NCBI GenBank assembly: GCA_910575055.1
Contig: CAJTDC010000014.1
Coordinates: 1-64,000 of the forward strand
Source of the DNA: Clostridia bacterium
GTDB taxonomy: Bacteria; Bacillota; Clostridia; Lachnospirales; Anaerotignaceae
DNA length: 64,000 nt
Direction: 5' to 3'
Part shown: positions 8,962-18,040 of the stretch, one piece after another
Position numbering within the stretch: position 1 is the first letter of the stretch
Layout of the letters: each line of letters starts with the position of its first letter
The notes under the pieces: model-generated
Seen by the model: only the letters and a program-made list of their open reading frames with translations
The model's database searches: none
Told to the model about the DNA's origin: nothing
Position numbers and translations under genes: made by a program

Positions 8962-10062
8962 TTGGTTGAAATAGCAACAGAGCAACAAAAGCAACAATAT
9001 TGTGATATGTGGCAACAGTGTTTTGAAGATAGTGAAGCGTTTCGAAAATGGCTTTTTGAAAAGCGTTTTTTGCCTAGTTTTTCAACATATATTAAAAAAG
9101 AAAATGAAATTGTTTGTTGTATGCAGTCTTATCCTATGCACATATGGGTAAGAGGAAAAATAGTAAAAGGCGTTATGCTTTGTGGTGTTTGTACAGATAA
9201 AAAATATAGAAAACAAGGACTTATGACAGAATTATTTTCTCGTACTATGAATATGTTAAGTGAAAAAGGGTATGCCTTAGCAGTACACACACCAGCAGTA
9301 TTACACAGTTATTATCGATTTGGTCATATTGCAGTAAATCGTTGTAAATATATTAAATCAGATTATACAGCACAGTTTCAAAAAGATAGCAATATCAAAG
9401 AAGTTCATCAAAATTTTAATTTATTGTATGAATGTTATGAAAAATTTAGTCAAAAATACTCTGGTTGTGCCAGTAGAACATTGGCAGATTTTTTATTAAA
9501 AATGGAGGATTATACAATAGATAATGCAAAAGTAATTGCTTATGAATATAATAACAGTGTAAAGGGATATGCTGTTTTTTATAATACAGATAGCATTGTA
9601 CAGGCAGTGGAAACGGTAGCAGAAAGTAATGGAATATATCAAAAAATTGTAGAAGCAATATGCAGCTATGCAAAAGGAAAAAAAGTGAATATAAAATTGC
9701 CTGAAGATGTTTTTGTGAAAGCAAATTCTCTTTATGAAGAAGTAGTTGAAAAAGGTGTTGCAGGGATATTAAATATTTCTAAATTGATGTCTTTATTAGG
9801 ACAAAAAAAGAATTGTGCTATACAAATAGAAGATGATGTGATAGAGAAAAATAATGGTGTATTTGATTTAGATGGTACAACTACTACAAAATCTCCTGAT
9901 ATAAAATTGAGTGCAGGAGATGCAGTACAATTAATTATGGGATATTGTTCTTTACAGGAACTACAAAAACAAAATAAAGTAGTAATATATCATAATGAAA
10001 ATGCAGAAAAAATAGCAAGTGAATATAATAAACAAGCTTGTTATATTGTAGATGAGTATTAA
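8962..10062 (+). CDS. Eis-like GNAT acetyltransferase
   Basis: This 366-residue protein has an N-terminal GNAT domain, with the acetyl-CoA loop pattern in CTDKKYRKQGLMTELF at about residues 77-92, a second GNAT-like region, and a C-terminal sterol-carrier-like portion. This three-part layout is that of the Eis/DUF4111-like GNAT group. It probably N-acetylates an amine; the substrate is unknown. The start is TTG at 8962, giving MVEIATEQ; the ribosome binding site is weak (AGAGTGA). It is followed 15 bp later by a DUF2156 gene and then a cation-efflux gene, probably one operon. Confidence 0.8.
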   Translation: MVEIATEQQKQQYCDMWQQCFEDSEAFRKWLFEKRFLPSFSTYIKKENEIVCCMQSYPMHIWVRGKIVKGVMLCGVCTDKKYRKQGLMTELFSRTMNMLSEKGYALAVHTPAVLHSYYRFGHIAVNRCKYIKSDYTAQFQKDSNIKEVHQNFNLLYECYEKFSQKYSGCASRTLADFLLKMEDYTIDNAKVIAYEYNNSVKGYAVFYNTDSIVQAVETVAESNGIYQKIVEAICSYAKGKKVNIKLPEDVFVKANSLYEEVVEKGVAGILNISKLMSLLGQKKNCAIQIEDDVIEKNNGVFDLDGTTTTKSPDIKLSAGDAVQLIMGYCSLQELQKQNKVVIYHNENAEKIASEYNKQACYIVDEY

Positions 10063-10077
10063 AATTGGGAGGATATT

Positions 10078-11061
10078 ATGGAGTTAGGATTAGAAATAAA
10101 ACCAATAGAGCAACAAGAAATAAAAAATAAATTAAAATTTAAACCGATTGATTTATCATCAAAGAGCATTATAGAAAGTTATACAAAGCCTTGGAATTTA
10201 GATTGTTCTGATTTGTCATTTGCAAATCTTTTTATATGGGGAGTAGATGGCAAAATGGAATATGCTCAACTAGATAATGTGTTGTATATTAAATTAAATT
10301 TTGAAAAGGTACCTGCATATTTTTGGGCACCAATTCCTAAATTAGGTGTAAATGTAAATTATAAAGAAGCAGTATATACAGCACTAAATTATATGAAAAG
10401 TATAGGTGTAGAACCAACACTTCGTTCTGTTTGGACACCTTTTAAAGATAAAATATTAAAATGTTGCCCTGAATTATTTGTACAGCCTACAGAAATAGCG
10501 TGGGACTATGTATATGAAAGAGAAAGTCTTGCTACATTAAAAGGCAAAAAACTACATGGAAAAAGAAATCACATTAATAAATTTTTGTCAAAATATCCAG
10601 ATTATGAATATACTACATTAGATGATAGTATGATAGAAGAATGTATTGCATTATATGAGGACTGGAGCGAACAAAAAGAAGAACAATCTGTTGAATTGTT
10701 TGATGAAAGAACTTCTGTAATGCTTGCATTGCGTCATAGAAAGGCATTAGGATTAACAGGTGGCTGCATATTTGTAAAAGGGGAATTAGTAGCATTTACT
10801 GTAGGAGAAAGATTATCAAATACTATGCAACTAATACACATTGAAAAAGCAAAAACAGATGTAGAAGGGGCATACCCTATGATAAATCAGCAGTATATTT
10901 TGCACGAGTGTCAAGGTGTGGAATTGATAAATAGAGAAGAAGATATGGGAATAGAAGGTATGAGAAAAGCAAAACGTTCTTATCAGCCTATAAAAATGAT
11001 AGAAAAATATCTGATAAGTACAAGAGATTTGACAGATGTAAAAGGCATTTGGGAGGAATAG
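10078..11061 (+). CDS. DUF2156 protein (LPG-synthase C-terminal-like)
   Basis: This 327-residue protein has the DUF2156 pattern: an N-terminal FKPIDLSSKSIIESYTK segment, a central aromatic SFANLFIWG motif and a C-terminal GNAT-fold half ending with MRKAKRSYQP. The domain is related to the aminoacyl-transferase half of lysyl-phosphatidylglycerol synthases, but stand-alone versions like this lack the membrane flippase part and their substrates are unknown. The gene has a GGGAGGAT ribosome binding site and is 15 bp downstream of the GNAT gene. Confidence 0.85.
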   Translation: MELGLEIKPIEQQEIKNKLKFKPIDLSSKSIIESYTKPWNLDCSDLSFANLFIWGVDGKMEYAQLDNVLYIKLNFEKVPAYFWAPIPKLGVNVNYKEAVYTALNYMKSIGVEPTLRSVWTPFKDKILKCCPELFVQPTEIAWDYVYERESLATLKGKKLHGKRNHINKFLSKYPDYEYTTLDDSMIEECIALYEDWSEQKEEQSVELFDERTSVMLALRHRKALGLTGGCIFVKGELVAFTVGERLSNTMQLIHIEKAKTDVEGAYPMINQQYILHECQGVELINREEDMGIEGMRKAKRSYQPIKMIEKYLISTRDLTDVKGIWEE

Positions 11062-11076
11062 TATTGGGGGAAGTGT

Positions 11077-12270
11077 ATGATAAAACTTATATTAAAATAT
11101 TTTGTCAAAAGTGATGTCATAGATAGCGAAACAAGAAAAAAATATGGTGTAATAAGCGGATATGTAGGAATATTTTGTAATTTTATGCTTTTTTGTGTAA
11201 AATTATTTGCAGGTATGATAACATCTTCTGTATCTATTATGGCAGATGCCTTGAATAATTTGTCTGATGCAGCTTCTTCTGTAGCAACACTTTTAGGTTT
11301 CCATTTGGCAGATAGACCACCAGATGAAGAACACCCTTTTGGTCATGGAAGATATGAATATGTAGCAGGATTTGTGGTTTCCCTTATTATTATATTAATG
11401 GGGATAGAACTTTTAAAGGCCTCTTTTGACAAAATAATACACCCCCAGCTAATGACATTTCATTTGCTATCATTTTTTATAATGCTATGTTCTATATTAG
11501 TAAAATTGTGGTTATGTTTTTTTAACAAAAAAATAGGAAATATGATTTGTTCAGCAACATTACAAGCAACTGCAATGGATAGTTTGACAGATGTTGTAGC
11601 AACCTCTGCTGTAATAGTAGGTATGCTTGTAACTCATTTTTTTGAAAAAAATATTGATGGATATATGGGTATTGTGGTAGCACTTTTTATATTGTATACA
11701 GGTATTACCACAGCAAAAGAAACACTTAATCCTATTATTGGAACTGCACCATCTTCTGATTTAGTAGAAGAAATTAAAAATGAAGTGCTTTCTTATAAGG
11801 GAATATTGGGAGTGCACGATTTGATTGTGCATAGTTATGGTGCAGAAAAAAGACTTGTTTCACTTCATGCGGAAGTATCAGCACATGATGATATATTAAA
11901 AATACATGAAGTCATTGACAGCATAGAAAAAGACATCAAACAAAAATTTTTATGTGATACAGTAATACACATGGACCCTATTGATATAGAAGATGAACAA
12001 ACAAAACAACTGTATCATAAAGTAAAACAAATTGTAAAAGATATAGATAACACTTTTGAAATACACGATTTTAGAGTAGTAAAAAGTATGGGAGAAGTAA
12101 AGTTACTTTTTGATGTAAATGTGTCATTTCAATGTCAGCAAAATGACAATGATATTGCTAAAAAAATAAAGTGTGATGTAGAAAAATTAGGACAATGTTA
12201 TATTACTGATATTACAATAGATAGATTATATTCGAGTATTTCTAAACACACAGCAAACAAACATAAGTAG
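11077..12270 (+). CDS. Cation diffusion facilitator (CDF) transporter
   Basis: This 397-residue inner-membrane protein exports divalent metal ions in exchange for protons. Several hydrophobic segments occupy residues 20-200. Metal-site residues appear in MADALNNLSDAAS (DxxxD) and in EHPFGHGRYEY, as in the FieF/MamM branch. The cytoplasmic C-terminal domain (about 205-290) has the GVHDLIVHSYG motif, and a further 100-residue extension follows, making it longer than the usual 300. The actual metal (Zn, Fe, Mn or Cd) cannot be told. It is the last gene before a strong bidirectional terminator. Confidence 0.92.
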   Translation: MIKLILKYFVKSDVIDSETRKKYGVISGYVGIFCNFMLFCVKLFAGMITSSVSIMADALNNLSDAASSVATLLGFHLADRPPDEEHPFGHGRYEYVAGFVVSLIIILMGIELLKASFDKIIHPQLMTFHLLSFFIMLCSILVKLWLCFFNKKIGNMICSATLQATAMDSLTDVVATSAVIVGMLVTHFFEKNIDGYMGIVVALFILYTGITTAKETLNPIIGTAPSSDLVEEIKNEVLSYKGILGVHDLIVHSYGAEKRLVSLHAEVSAHDDILKIHEVIDSIEKDIKQKFLCDTVIHMDPIDIEDEQTKQLYHKVKQIVKDIDNTFEIHDFRVVKSMGEVKLLFDVNVSFQCQQNDNDIAKKIKCDVEKLGQCYITDITIDRLYSSISKHTANKHK

Positions 12271-12303
12271 CCCAAGCATTTGCTTGGGCTACTTATGTTT
12301 TTA
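12261..12303. terminator. Bidirectional terminator between CDF and fruA
   Basis: An 18-bp perfect stem (ACATAAGTAGCCCAAGCA and its complement) with a 2-nt centre and T/A runs on both sides separates two convergent units. The left arm overlaps the stop codon of the CDF gene. Confidence 0.9.
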
Positions 12304-12304
12304 T

Positions 12305-14188
12305 TTAATTTTGAATAGGTTTTTTCAATATTGCTAGTAATATTGTGCCAACTACAGAACCGATGATAAGTGATAATAAATACATAATGCTATTTCCAAT
12401 AACAGGAAGTACAAATAATCCACCATGTGGTGCCATCAATGTACAATTAAAGAACATTGACAATCCTCCTGAAATAGCTGCACCGATTGCACAAGCTGGT
12501 ATTACGTGAAGCGGGTCAGATGCTGCAAAAGGAATAGCACCTTCTGTAATAAAAGAAAGACCCATAATATAGTTTACAACACCTGATTTTCTTTCTGCTT
12601 CTGTAAATCTATTTTTAAAGAATGTTGTTGCTAATGCAATAGCAAGAGGTGGAACCATACCGCCTATCATAACGGCTGCCATCATTTCATAATTTCCTTC
12701 TGTAATAGATGCTGTACCAAATACATAAGCTGCTTTATTGATTGGGCCACCCATATCAATAGACATCATACCTGCTAATATAACACCAAGTAATATTTTA
12801 CTAGAGGAACCCATAGAGTTTAAACCATTAAATAATGCTGTATTGATTGCACCTACGATTGGATTGATAATAAATATAATAATTGCACCTATAAGTAATA
12901 TACCACAAAGAGGATAAAGCAATACAGGTTTAATGCCCTCTAAACTTTGAGGAAGTTTATCAAATGCTTTTTTCAGTGCAAGTATTAAATACCCTGCTAT
13001 GAATCCTGCTGCTAATGCCCCTAAAAATCCACTACCTCCTTCTTTTGCTAGATATCCGCCTACAAAACCTACTGCTAATGCAGGTCTGTCACCTATGCTG
13101 GAAGCAATGAAACCAGCTAATACAGGTAACATAAATGCAAAGGCACTATCTCCAACTTGTTTTAAAAATGCTGCAAATGGCGTATTGCTTCCAAAATTTG
13201 CTGGATTAATTTCGTAATTATCAAACAAGAAAGCAAGTGCAATTAAAATACCGCCGCCTATTACGAATGGTAACATATTAGATACACCATTCATTAAATC
13301 TACATATATTGTATGAAGTCCTTTTCCTTTTTCTTGTTTTTGTTCTTCTGCACCAGCTTCTGCATAAAATATAGGTGCATCTCCTGCCATTGCTTTGTCT
13401 AATAATTCATCAGCTTTATGAATACCATCAGCAACTTTTGTAACAATCACTTTTTTGCCATTAAAACGTGTCATTTCTACTTTTTTGTCTGCTGCAACAA
13501 TAATACATTTTGCATTTTTAATTTCTTCTGGCGTTAATACATTTTTAGCACCACCTGAGCCATTTGTTTCTACTTTAATAGAAATTCCTTTTTCTTTTCC
13601 TTTTGTTGCTAAATTTTCTGCTGCCATAAAAGTATGTGCAATACCTGTAGGGCAAGCTGTAACAGCTAATACATCATATCCTCCAGTACTTTGTGTAACT
13701 GACTTTTCATCAGCATATTCTTCCGCAAATTTTTCTCTTTCTGCTTTATCAATAATATCTAAATAAGTATCAACATCTTTTGCATTTAATAAGTCATTTC
13801 TGAAATTTTCATTCATTAAAAGCATAGAAAGTCTTTGTAATACTTCAATGTGTACATCGCCACCTTCAGCAGGTGCTGCAATCATAAAAAATAATTTGCT
13901 TGGTTCACCATCTAATGACTCATAATCTACACCCTCTGGCACTGTCATAGAACTCAAACCGGGATATTTTACAGCTGCAACTTTTGCGTGAGGGATAGCA
14001 ATTCCTTCTCCTATTCCTGTTGTTCCGCTCGCTTCTCTCTCCAATACTCCCTTTTTATAACCTTCTCTATCGTTTAATTTATCTCCCTTTTCCATTAAAT
14101 CTACTAATGTATCAATAGCTTCGTCTTTGCTTTTTGGTGCTGCTCCCAACAATATGGAATTTCTTGATAATAATTCTGTAATTTTCAT
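12305..14188 (-). CDS. fruA: Fructose PTS transporter EIIABC
   Basis: This 627-residue permease imports fructose and delivers fructose-1-phosphate. EIIA lies at residues 1-150 with its phospho-accepting His67 in IAIPHAKV. EIIB is at about 172-270 with the phospho-cysteine Cys179 in TACPTGIAHTF. EIIC is the membrane part (about 295-625) with many hydrophobic segments. The domain order A-B-C is the usual Gram-positive fructose form. It is the last gene of the fruR-fruK-fruA operon, 28 bp after fruK, and is expected to be repressed by FruR until fructose-1-phosphate accumulates. Confidence 0.95.
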   Translation of the reverse strand: MKITELLSRNSILLGAAPKSKDEAIDTLVDLMEKGDKLNDREGYKKGVLEREASGTTGIGEGIAIPHAKVAAVKYPGLSSMTVPEGVDYESLDGEPSKLFFMIAAPAEGGDVHIEVLQRLSMLLMNENFRNDLLNAKDVDTYLDIIDKAEREKFAEEYADEKSVTQSTGGYDVLAVTACPTGIAHTFMAAENLATKGKEKGISIKVETNGSGGAKNVLTPEEIKNAKCIIVAADKKVEMTRFNGKKVIVTKVADGIHKADELLDKAMAGDAPIFYAEAGAEEQKQEKGKGLHTIYVDLMNGVSNMLPFVIGGGILIALAFLFDNYEINPANFGSNTPFAAFLKQVGDSAFAFMLPVLAGFIASSIGDRPALAVGFVGGYLAKEGGSGFLGALAAGFIAGYLILALKKAFDKLPQSLEGIKPVLLYPLCGILLIGAIIIFIINPIVGAINTALFNGLNSMGSSSKILLGVILAGMMSIDMGGPINKAAYVFGTASITEGNYEMMAAVMIGGMVPPLAIALATTFFKNRFTEAERKSGVVNYIMGLSFITEGAIPFAASDPLHVIPACAIGAAISGGLSMFFNCTLMAPHGGLFVLPVIGNSIMYLLSLIIGSVVGTILLAILKKPIQN

Positions 14189-14216
14189 AGAAATATACTC
14201 CTCTCAAATTGTCATA

Positions 14217-15137
14217 TTATATTTCATTTTTTAATGTCTTTAATATTGCCTCTACTTCTGATTTTGTTGCTAAGTATTTTGAAAAAGCACTTGCACTGCC
14301 TGTTGCTACACCCATATAAAACGCTTCTTCTAATGAATTATTTTTCAAATACCCTGCTGTAAATCCTGCTACCATACTGTCCCCAGCACCTACAGAATTG
14401 ACAACGGTTCCTTTTGGTGCTGGTGTTTTATATATTTCTCCGTTTGCTCCTACTAATATTGCACCATCGCCTGCCATAGATACCAAAACATTTACTTTAT
14501 TATCACCCATTTGCTGTAGTTTTTTTGCGTATGTAATAATTTCGTCTTCTCCTTTTAATTTCACACCAAATATTTCGCCAAGTTCGTGATTATTTGGTTT
14601 TATTAAAAATGGCTGATATTTCATAACATTAACAAGTAATTCTTTTGTAGCATCTACTATGATTTTAATACCTTTGTTTTGCAGTACTGCCATTATTTTT
14701 TCGTAAATGTCTTTAGGAAGTGTTGCAGGAACGCTTCCTGCTAATATCAATATATCTTCTGATTGTAATGTATTTAGTTTGTCAAAAAGCTGCTGTAATT
14801 CTTTTTCGCTAATTTCTGGCCCTATGCCATTAATTTCAGTTTCTTCTTTTGCTTTTATTTTAACATTGATACGAGAAAGCCCTTTTTCTAAATGTATAAA
14901 ATCACTTTTACCTCCGCTTCTTTTAAAACCATTTTCAATTTCTTCTCCTGTAAAACCAGCTACAAATCCAAGTGCTGTATTTTCTACACCTAAATGATTG
15001 AGCACAATAGAAACGTTTATTCCCTTGCCTCCGCTAAGTATCAGTTCTGATGTTACTCTGTTAATTTCTCCTGCAACAAGTGCATCTGCTGTAATGATAT
15101 AATCCAGTGAAGGATTGAATGTAACAGTATAAATCAT
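14217..15137 (-). CDS. fruK: 1-phosphofructokinase
   Basis: This 306-residue PfkB/ribokinase-fold enzyme phosphorylates fructose-1-phosphate to fructose-1,6-bisphosphate. It opens with MIYTVTFNPSLDY, has the GGKGINVS substrate-binding motif near residue 37 and the GAGDSMVAGF catalytic/anion-hole motif near residue 250 (base Asp in GAGD). Length is standard. It lies between fruR and fruA in the same orientation, which supports fructose-1-phosphate rather than tagatose-6-phosphate as the substrate. Confidence 0.95.
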   Translation of the reverse strand: MIYTVTFNPSLDYIITADALVAGEINRVTSELILSGGKGINVSIVLNHLGVENTALGFVAGFTGEEIENGFKRSGGKSDFIHLEKGLSRINVKIKAKEETEINGIGPEISEKELQQLFDKLNTLQSEDILILAGSVPATLPKDIYEKIMAVLQNKGIKIIVDATKELLVNVMKYQPFLIKPNNHELGEIFGVKLKGEDEIITYAKKLQQMGDNKVNVLVSMAGDGAILVGANGEIYKTPAPKGTVVNSVGAGDSMVAGFTAGYLKNNSLEEAFYMGVATGSASAFSKYLATKSEVEAILKTLKNEI

Positions 15138-15156
15138 ATTTTTCGCCTGCCTTTCA

Positions 15157-15894
15157 TTATTCTACATATATAGTATTGATATGATTTTCCGGTGCTAATT
15201 TTGTTGTAATAATAGTGCTATTTTCTATTTGACCAAATGTTACCGCAGAAACAATATTAAATTTACTAGAGTCTGCTAAAACATAAGATTTTTTACATTG
15301 CAGCATTGCTGTTCTTTTTACAGATGCTTCATTTGCTTCTGGTGTGCTAAATTGTGCAACTTCACTTATGCCATTTACACCAAAAAATCCTTTTGTAAAA
15401 TGATATTTTTGTAAATTTTCTACTGCTTCGCTGCCTATAATTGCTTCTGTTACTGCTTTAAAAGTACCACCTATAATAGTAACAGGAATATTGTGTTTTG
15501 CTAATGCTTTTGCTTGCCAAATAGAATTAGTGACATAATTTGCTTCTTTTTCTGTAATATATTCTGCCATAATTTCAACAGTCGTACCAGCATCAAGATA
15601 AACGAAATCACCAGGTACAATTAATTTTGCTGCATATTTGCCTATGATGTGTTTTTGTTCTAAATTTAATGTACTTTTTTTGGCAATACCAACATCTTCC
15701 ATTTCGTATTGTAAATCAAGTGCAGTTGCACCTCCGTGTACTCTGATAAGTTTTCCTAATTTATCTAGTGATACCAAATCTCGTCTAACTGTAGACTCTG
15801 ATATGTCTAATTCTTGAACAAGTTCTAATACAGTGACTGTTTTTTTATTATCAACCATATCCATTATTTTCTGGTATCTTTGTTCCGTCAGCAT
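15157..15894 (-). CDS. fruR: DeoR-family regulator of the fructose operon
   Basis: This 245-residue repressor has an N-terminal DeoR winged helix (LTEQRYQKIMDMV, with recognition segment SESTVRRDLVSLDKLG) and a C-terminal DeoR sugar-phosphate sensor domain containing FVYLDAGTTVE and VLADSSKF. In family members of fruRKA operons the inducer is fructose-1-phosphate. The GGAGGGGGAAA ribosome binding site supports the ATG start. It is the first gene of the operon and probably autoregulates through the repeats listed at 15942-15979. Confidence 0.93.
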   Translation of the reverse strand: MLTEQRYQKIMDMVDNKKTVTVLELVQELDISESTVRRDLVSLDKLGKLIRVHGGATALDLQYEMEDVGIAKKSTLNLEQKHIIGKYAAKLIVPGDFVYLDAGTTVEIMAEYITEKEANYVTNSIWQAKALAKHNIPVTIIGGTFKAVTEAIIGSEAVENLQKYHFTKGFFGVNGISEVAQFSTPEANEASVKRTAMLQCKKSYVLADSSKFNIVSAVTFGQIENSTIITTKLAPENHINTIYVE

Positions 15895-15915
15895 TTTCCC
15901 CCTCCTTTTGTTAAT

Positions 15916-15944
15916 ACTATATCATCATTTTCAATCAAAATCAA
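15916..15944 (-). promoter_or_regulatory. Promoter of the fruRKA operon
   Basis: Read on the minus strand, TTGATT (complement of 15939-15944), a 17-bp spacer and TATAGT (complement of 15916-15921) form a sigma-A promoter about 20 bp upstream of fruR. Its -35 box overlaps the repeated operator sequence. Confidence 0.7.
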
Positions 15945-15979
15945 TCATAAACAATCACAAATATGACTGTTTATGATTG
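15942..15979. promoter_or_regulatory. Probable FruR operator (inverted repeat)
   Basis: CAATCATAAACA (15942-15953) and TGTTTATGATTG (15968-15979) are perfect inverted arms separated by 14 bp, overlapping the upstream side of the fruRKA promoter. Further TGATTGA-like half sites surround them. DeoR-family repressors commonly bind such repeats; the assignment to FruR is inference from position. Confidence 0.6.
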
Positions 15980-16180
15980 GAATATTTGCACAATGATGAT
16001 TGATATTGACTGAATATAAATGAATTATTGTAATGTTATCATAAATAAATTTGCTCTTTTATAGTAGTATTTGCTATATTATATAATAAAAACAACAAAA
16101 ATAAACTGATTATGCTATAAAATAAAAATATAGTGTTTCATAGAAAAAATAGAAATGTTTTATTTCAATTACATAATCAG

Positions 16181-16194
16181 TCAAAATCAATCAT
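16181..16194. repeat. Second copy of the 14-bp FruR-region repeat
   Basis: TCAAAATCAATCAT occurs here and again at 15935-15948 at the fruRKA promoter, 246 bp apart. It may be a distal FruR site permitting looping. A 10-bp inverted repeat (ACTGATTATG at 16105-16114, CATAATCAGT at 16172-16181) also lies in this otherwise gene-free stretch (15895-16380), in which I see no coding sequence. Confidence 0.35.
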
Positions 16195-16315
16195 TTTATT
16201 ATGAATAAAGAATTAAAAACATATCCTGTTAAAAAGAAAATGTATTAATGTTTAATAAATTAATTATTCATATTTTGTTTACAAATGTGTAAAAGCAAAG
16301 AATGTTATTATGAAA

Positions 16316-16360
16316 AAAGTGCTGAAAGCATTGATATTACAATGTTTTCAGCACTTTTCT
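16316..16360. terminator. Hairpin terminator in the gene-free stretch
   Basis: AAAGTGCTGAAA-x-CATTG pairs with CAATG-x-TTTCAGCACTTT around a 6-nt loop, with A and T runs on the two sides. It lies directly beyond the 3' end of the minus-strand XRE pseudogene and probably terminated that gene. Confidence 0.7.
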
Positions 16361-16380
16361 ATTTTATATTTAAAATAAGT

Positions 16381-16565
16381 TTAAGCGTGTTTGTCCCACT
16401 TTTGTCCTATTTCATCAAAATTTAATGCAGCTGTTACAGATGATTCCGACGCATTTTCTTCTTTCAAATATATCATCAAAGTAGGATATGGTATCCCAGT
16501 TCCTTCCGATATATTTTTTAATTTCTTTTTTTCTGTAATGCAATTTCTCTAATTTTGTTCTTCAT
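16381..16565 (-). pseudogene. Frameshifted XRE-type HTH regulator
   Basis: On the minus strand an AAGGAAGG ribosome binding site precedes an ATG (complement of 16563-16565) that reads MKNKIREIALQKKRN and then hits a stop. In another frame, the sequence continues as KNISEGTGIPYPTLMIYLKEE and runs to a stop at 16381. Together they look like one small XRE helix-turn-helix protein broken by a 1-nt deletion (or 2-nt insertion) in the A-rich tract near 16525-16535. Total length 185 nt is not a multiple of three, consistent with this. It was probably a repressor of a lost mobile element. Confidence 0.6.
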
Positions 16566-16740
16566 TATTAACCTTCCTTTATATTATGCCATAGTTTTTT
16601 ATATAATAATATATATTTTTATATAATATCATAATTTTATATGTAATATTCTCTATTTCTATATTATACTATATATTTTTTTAGTAAATATTTCAAAGAA
16701 TACATCAAAAAAAATTAATAAAAAATTTTTTACATTTTAA

Positions 16741-16788
16741 AATGCCAATTTTCGTTGATATATCAAGGAAAATTAGCATTTTTTTTCG
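16741..16788 (+). terminator. Hairpin with T tract
   Basis: AATGCCAATTTTC (16741-16753) pairs with GAAAATTAGCATT (16768-16780) with one mismatch; an inner palindrome TTGATATATCAA extends the stem, and a run of eight T follows. It has the form of a rho-independent terminator on the plus strand, but no plus-strand gene ends here, which suggests that an upstream gene was deleted. Confidence 0.5.
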
Positions 16789-17304
16789 TTTTCTATCCTG
16801 TTAATATAGTATATAGTGGCTACACTTAGTAAAAACGTTATGCCTGAGTCTTTGAAATTAAGTCTTTAGCTTATACGATTTCGTGAACTGCCCTCACTTC
16901 TACAGGTAGGAGACCTCTTACTTATCTTAGTTAAAAAAATCGTTATGAATGATATAATATTTTCAGAAGGAAACTTTTTTATAGGTAGAACAGCTATGAA
17001 TTTTGGTTGATAAATAACTATTTTTTTGTTTTTTTTACTTTCATTATTTAGATTATGTAATCTTATTTATAGACTTTACAAGAAAAGGATTGTTTTTTTA
17101 TAAGAAATTTTTATTTTTTAAGGAATGTTAAAGTAAAAAAATATTTTTTAGTTCGTTTGTTTTATAAATTTTCGGGAAAGAGTAAAAATTTTTTCGAGGT
17201 ATCTCTTTGGCGATTTTTTTTGACCTCCCCCCTTTTGTATTTTTAGGTTATCAAATAAGATAGAAAAAATAAAATTTATACTTTTTTATTTAGTTTATTA
17301 TGCT

Positions 17305-17340
17305 ATTTATTACGCATAATAGTTATTATGCGTAATAAAT
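17305..17340. repeat. Perfect 36-bp palindrome
   Basis: Two perfect 17-bp inverted arms (ATTTATTACGCATAATA and its complement) flank a 2-bp centre. It can also be read as 15-bp arms ending in CATAA / TTATG around a 6-bp centre TAGTTA, the geometry of Xer-type recombination sites. It lies 250 bp upstream of the first plasmid-like gene. An operator or a parS-like site are alternatives. Confidence 0.6.
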
Positions 17341-17591
17341 ATTATTGTATTTGTTTTATTAAAATTAAGTTGATATAATATAAATAAAAATAATTTTGAA
17401 AAGTAAAAAACAATTTTCTTCACAAAAAAATTGTTAAAAAAATTATCACGAACAAATTTTTTTGAAATTTTCCATTTGTTTGCCTTTAAATTTATACTGC
17501 TATACATTAGTAGAAATGGCATACGGTTTTTTCACCTCTTTATTAAACTTTAATTAAAAAAATAAATTTATAAATAAAGGAGATAATTATA

Positions 17592-17897
17592 TTGAAAAAA
17601 AGAAAAAAAGAAAAAAATTTTTCTTCTTTTTCCATTTATGACCAAGCATTATTAAAAGAACTTTATTATATCAAAGAAATAAAACAAGAAAAGGTATTTG
17701 TACAAGTAGTATATAAATTATTGTGGTCTGCCATAGAGGCATATAAAAAAAGCCCACAATATAAAAATGACTTAAACAAGTTTAATTTGATGCAGGAACG
17801 GAAGCAAGAACTTGATAATGTAGATGTTGAAGATCTAGAAGAAAAAGACAAAAAAATAAAAGGTCTGATAGCATTTGTAGAAAGATATGATAAATAG
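17592..17897 (+). CDS. Small hypothetical protein, lysine-rich start
   Basis: This 101-residue protein is not recognised. It begins LKKRKKEKNF (TTG start, supported by AAAGGAGATAAT upstream), has a central amphipathic region and a charged C-terminal helix rich in Glu/Asp/Lys (LDNVDVEDLEEKDKKIKG). No membrane segment or signal peptide is present. It stands alone on the plus strand in a plasmid-like zone between the palindrome and a minus-strand J-domain cluster. DNA binding or an accessory plasmid function is possible but not shown. Confidence 0.55.
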   Translation: MKKRKKEKNFSSFSIYDQALLKELYYIKEIKQEKVFVQVVYKLLWSAIEAYKKSPQYKNDLNKFNLMQERKQELDNVDVEDLEEKDKKIKGLIAFVERYDK

Positions 17898-18040
17898 TTA
17901 ATTATAATAATATATTTAGAAATGTTTTGTAATGATATGTTAAAATAGCATTTATTTTAAATAATGTTGGCATATACTCAATTATTTTATATTTATAATA
18001 AATTTATCTATAAAAAAATATTTACGTAATATAGGCTAAT

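Larger units (their letters stand above)
16566..17591. other. Gene-poor AT-rich stretch
   Basis: I find no supported gene here. It holds AT-only repeats (TTTTATATAATA-like, 16590-16690), a long hairpin at 16741-16780, a CTTCTAC-AG-GTAGGAG hairpin near 16890-16912 and a perfect 36-bp palindrome at 17305-17340. The ORF that can be read on the minus strand across 17310-17522 is AT-biased and lacks family features; I do not accept it. The change from chromosomal genes on the left to plasmid-like genes on the right suggests a junction or decay zone. Confidence 0.5.

Noticed and set aside
16880-16930. End of an IS200/IS605-type insertion sequence
   Set aside because: A small CTTCTAC/GTAGGAG hairpin is suggestive, but no transposase remnant or second end was found.
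17310-17522. AT-rich minus-strand ORF over the palindrome
   Set aside because: Composition is Phe/Asn/Ile noise, the palindrome forms its C-terminus, and no family is visible.
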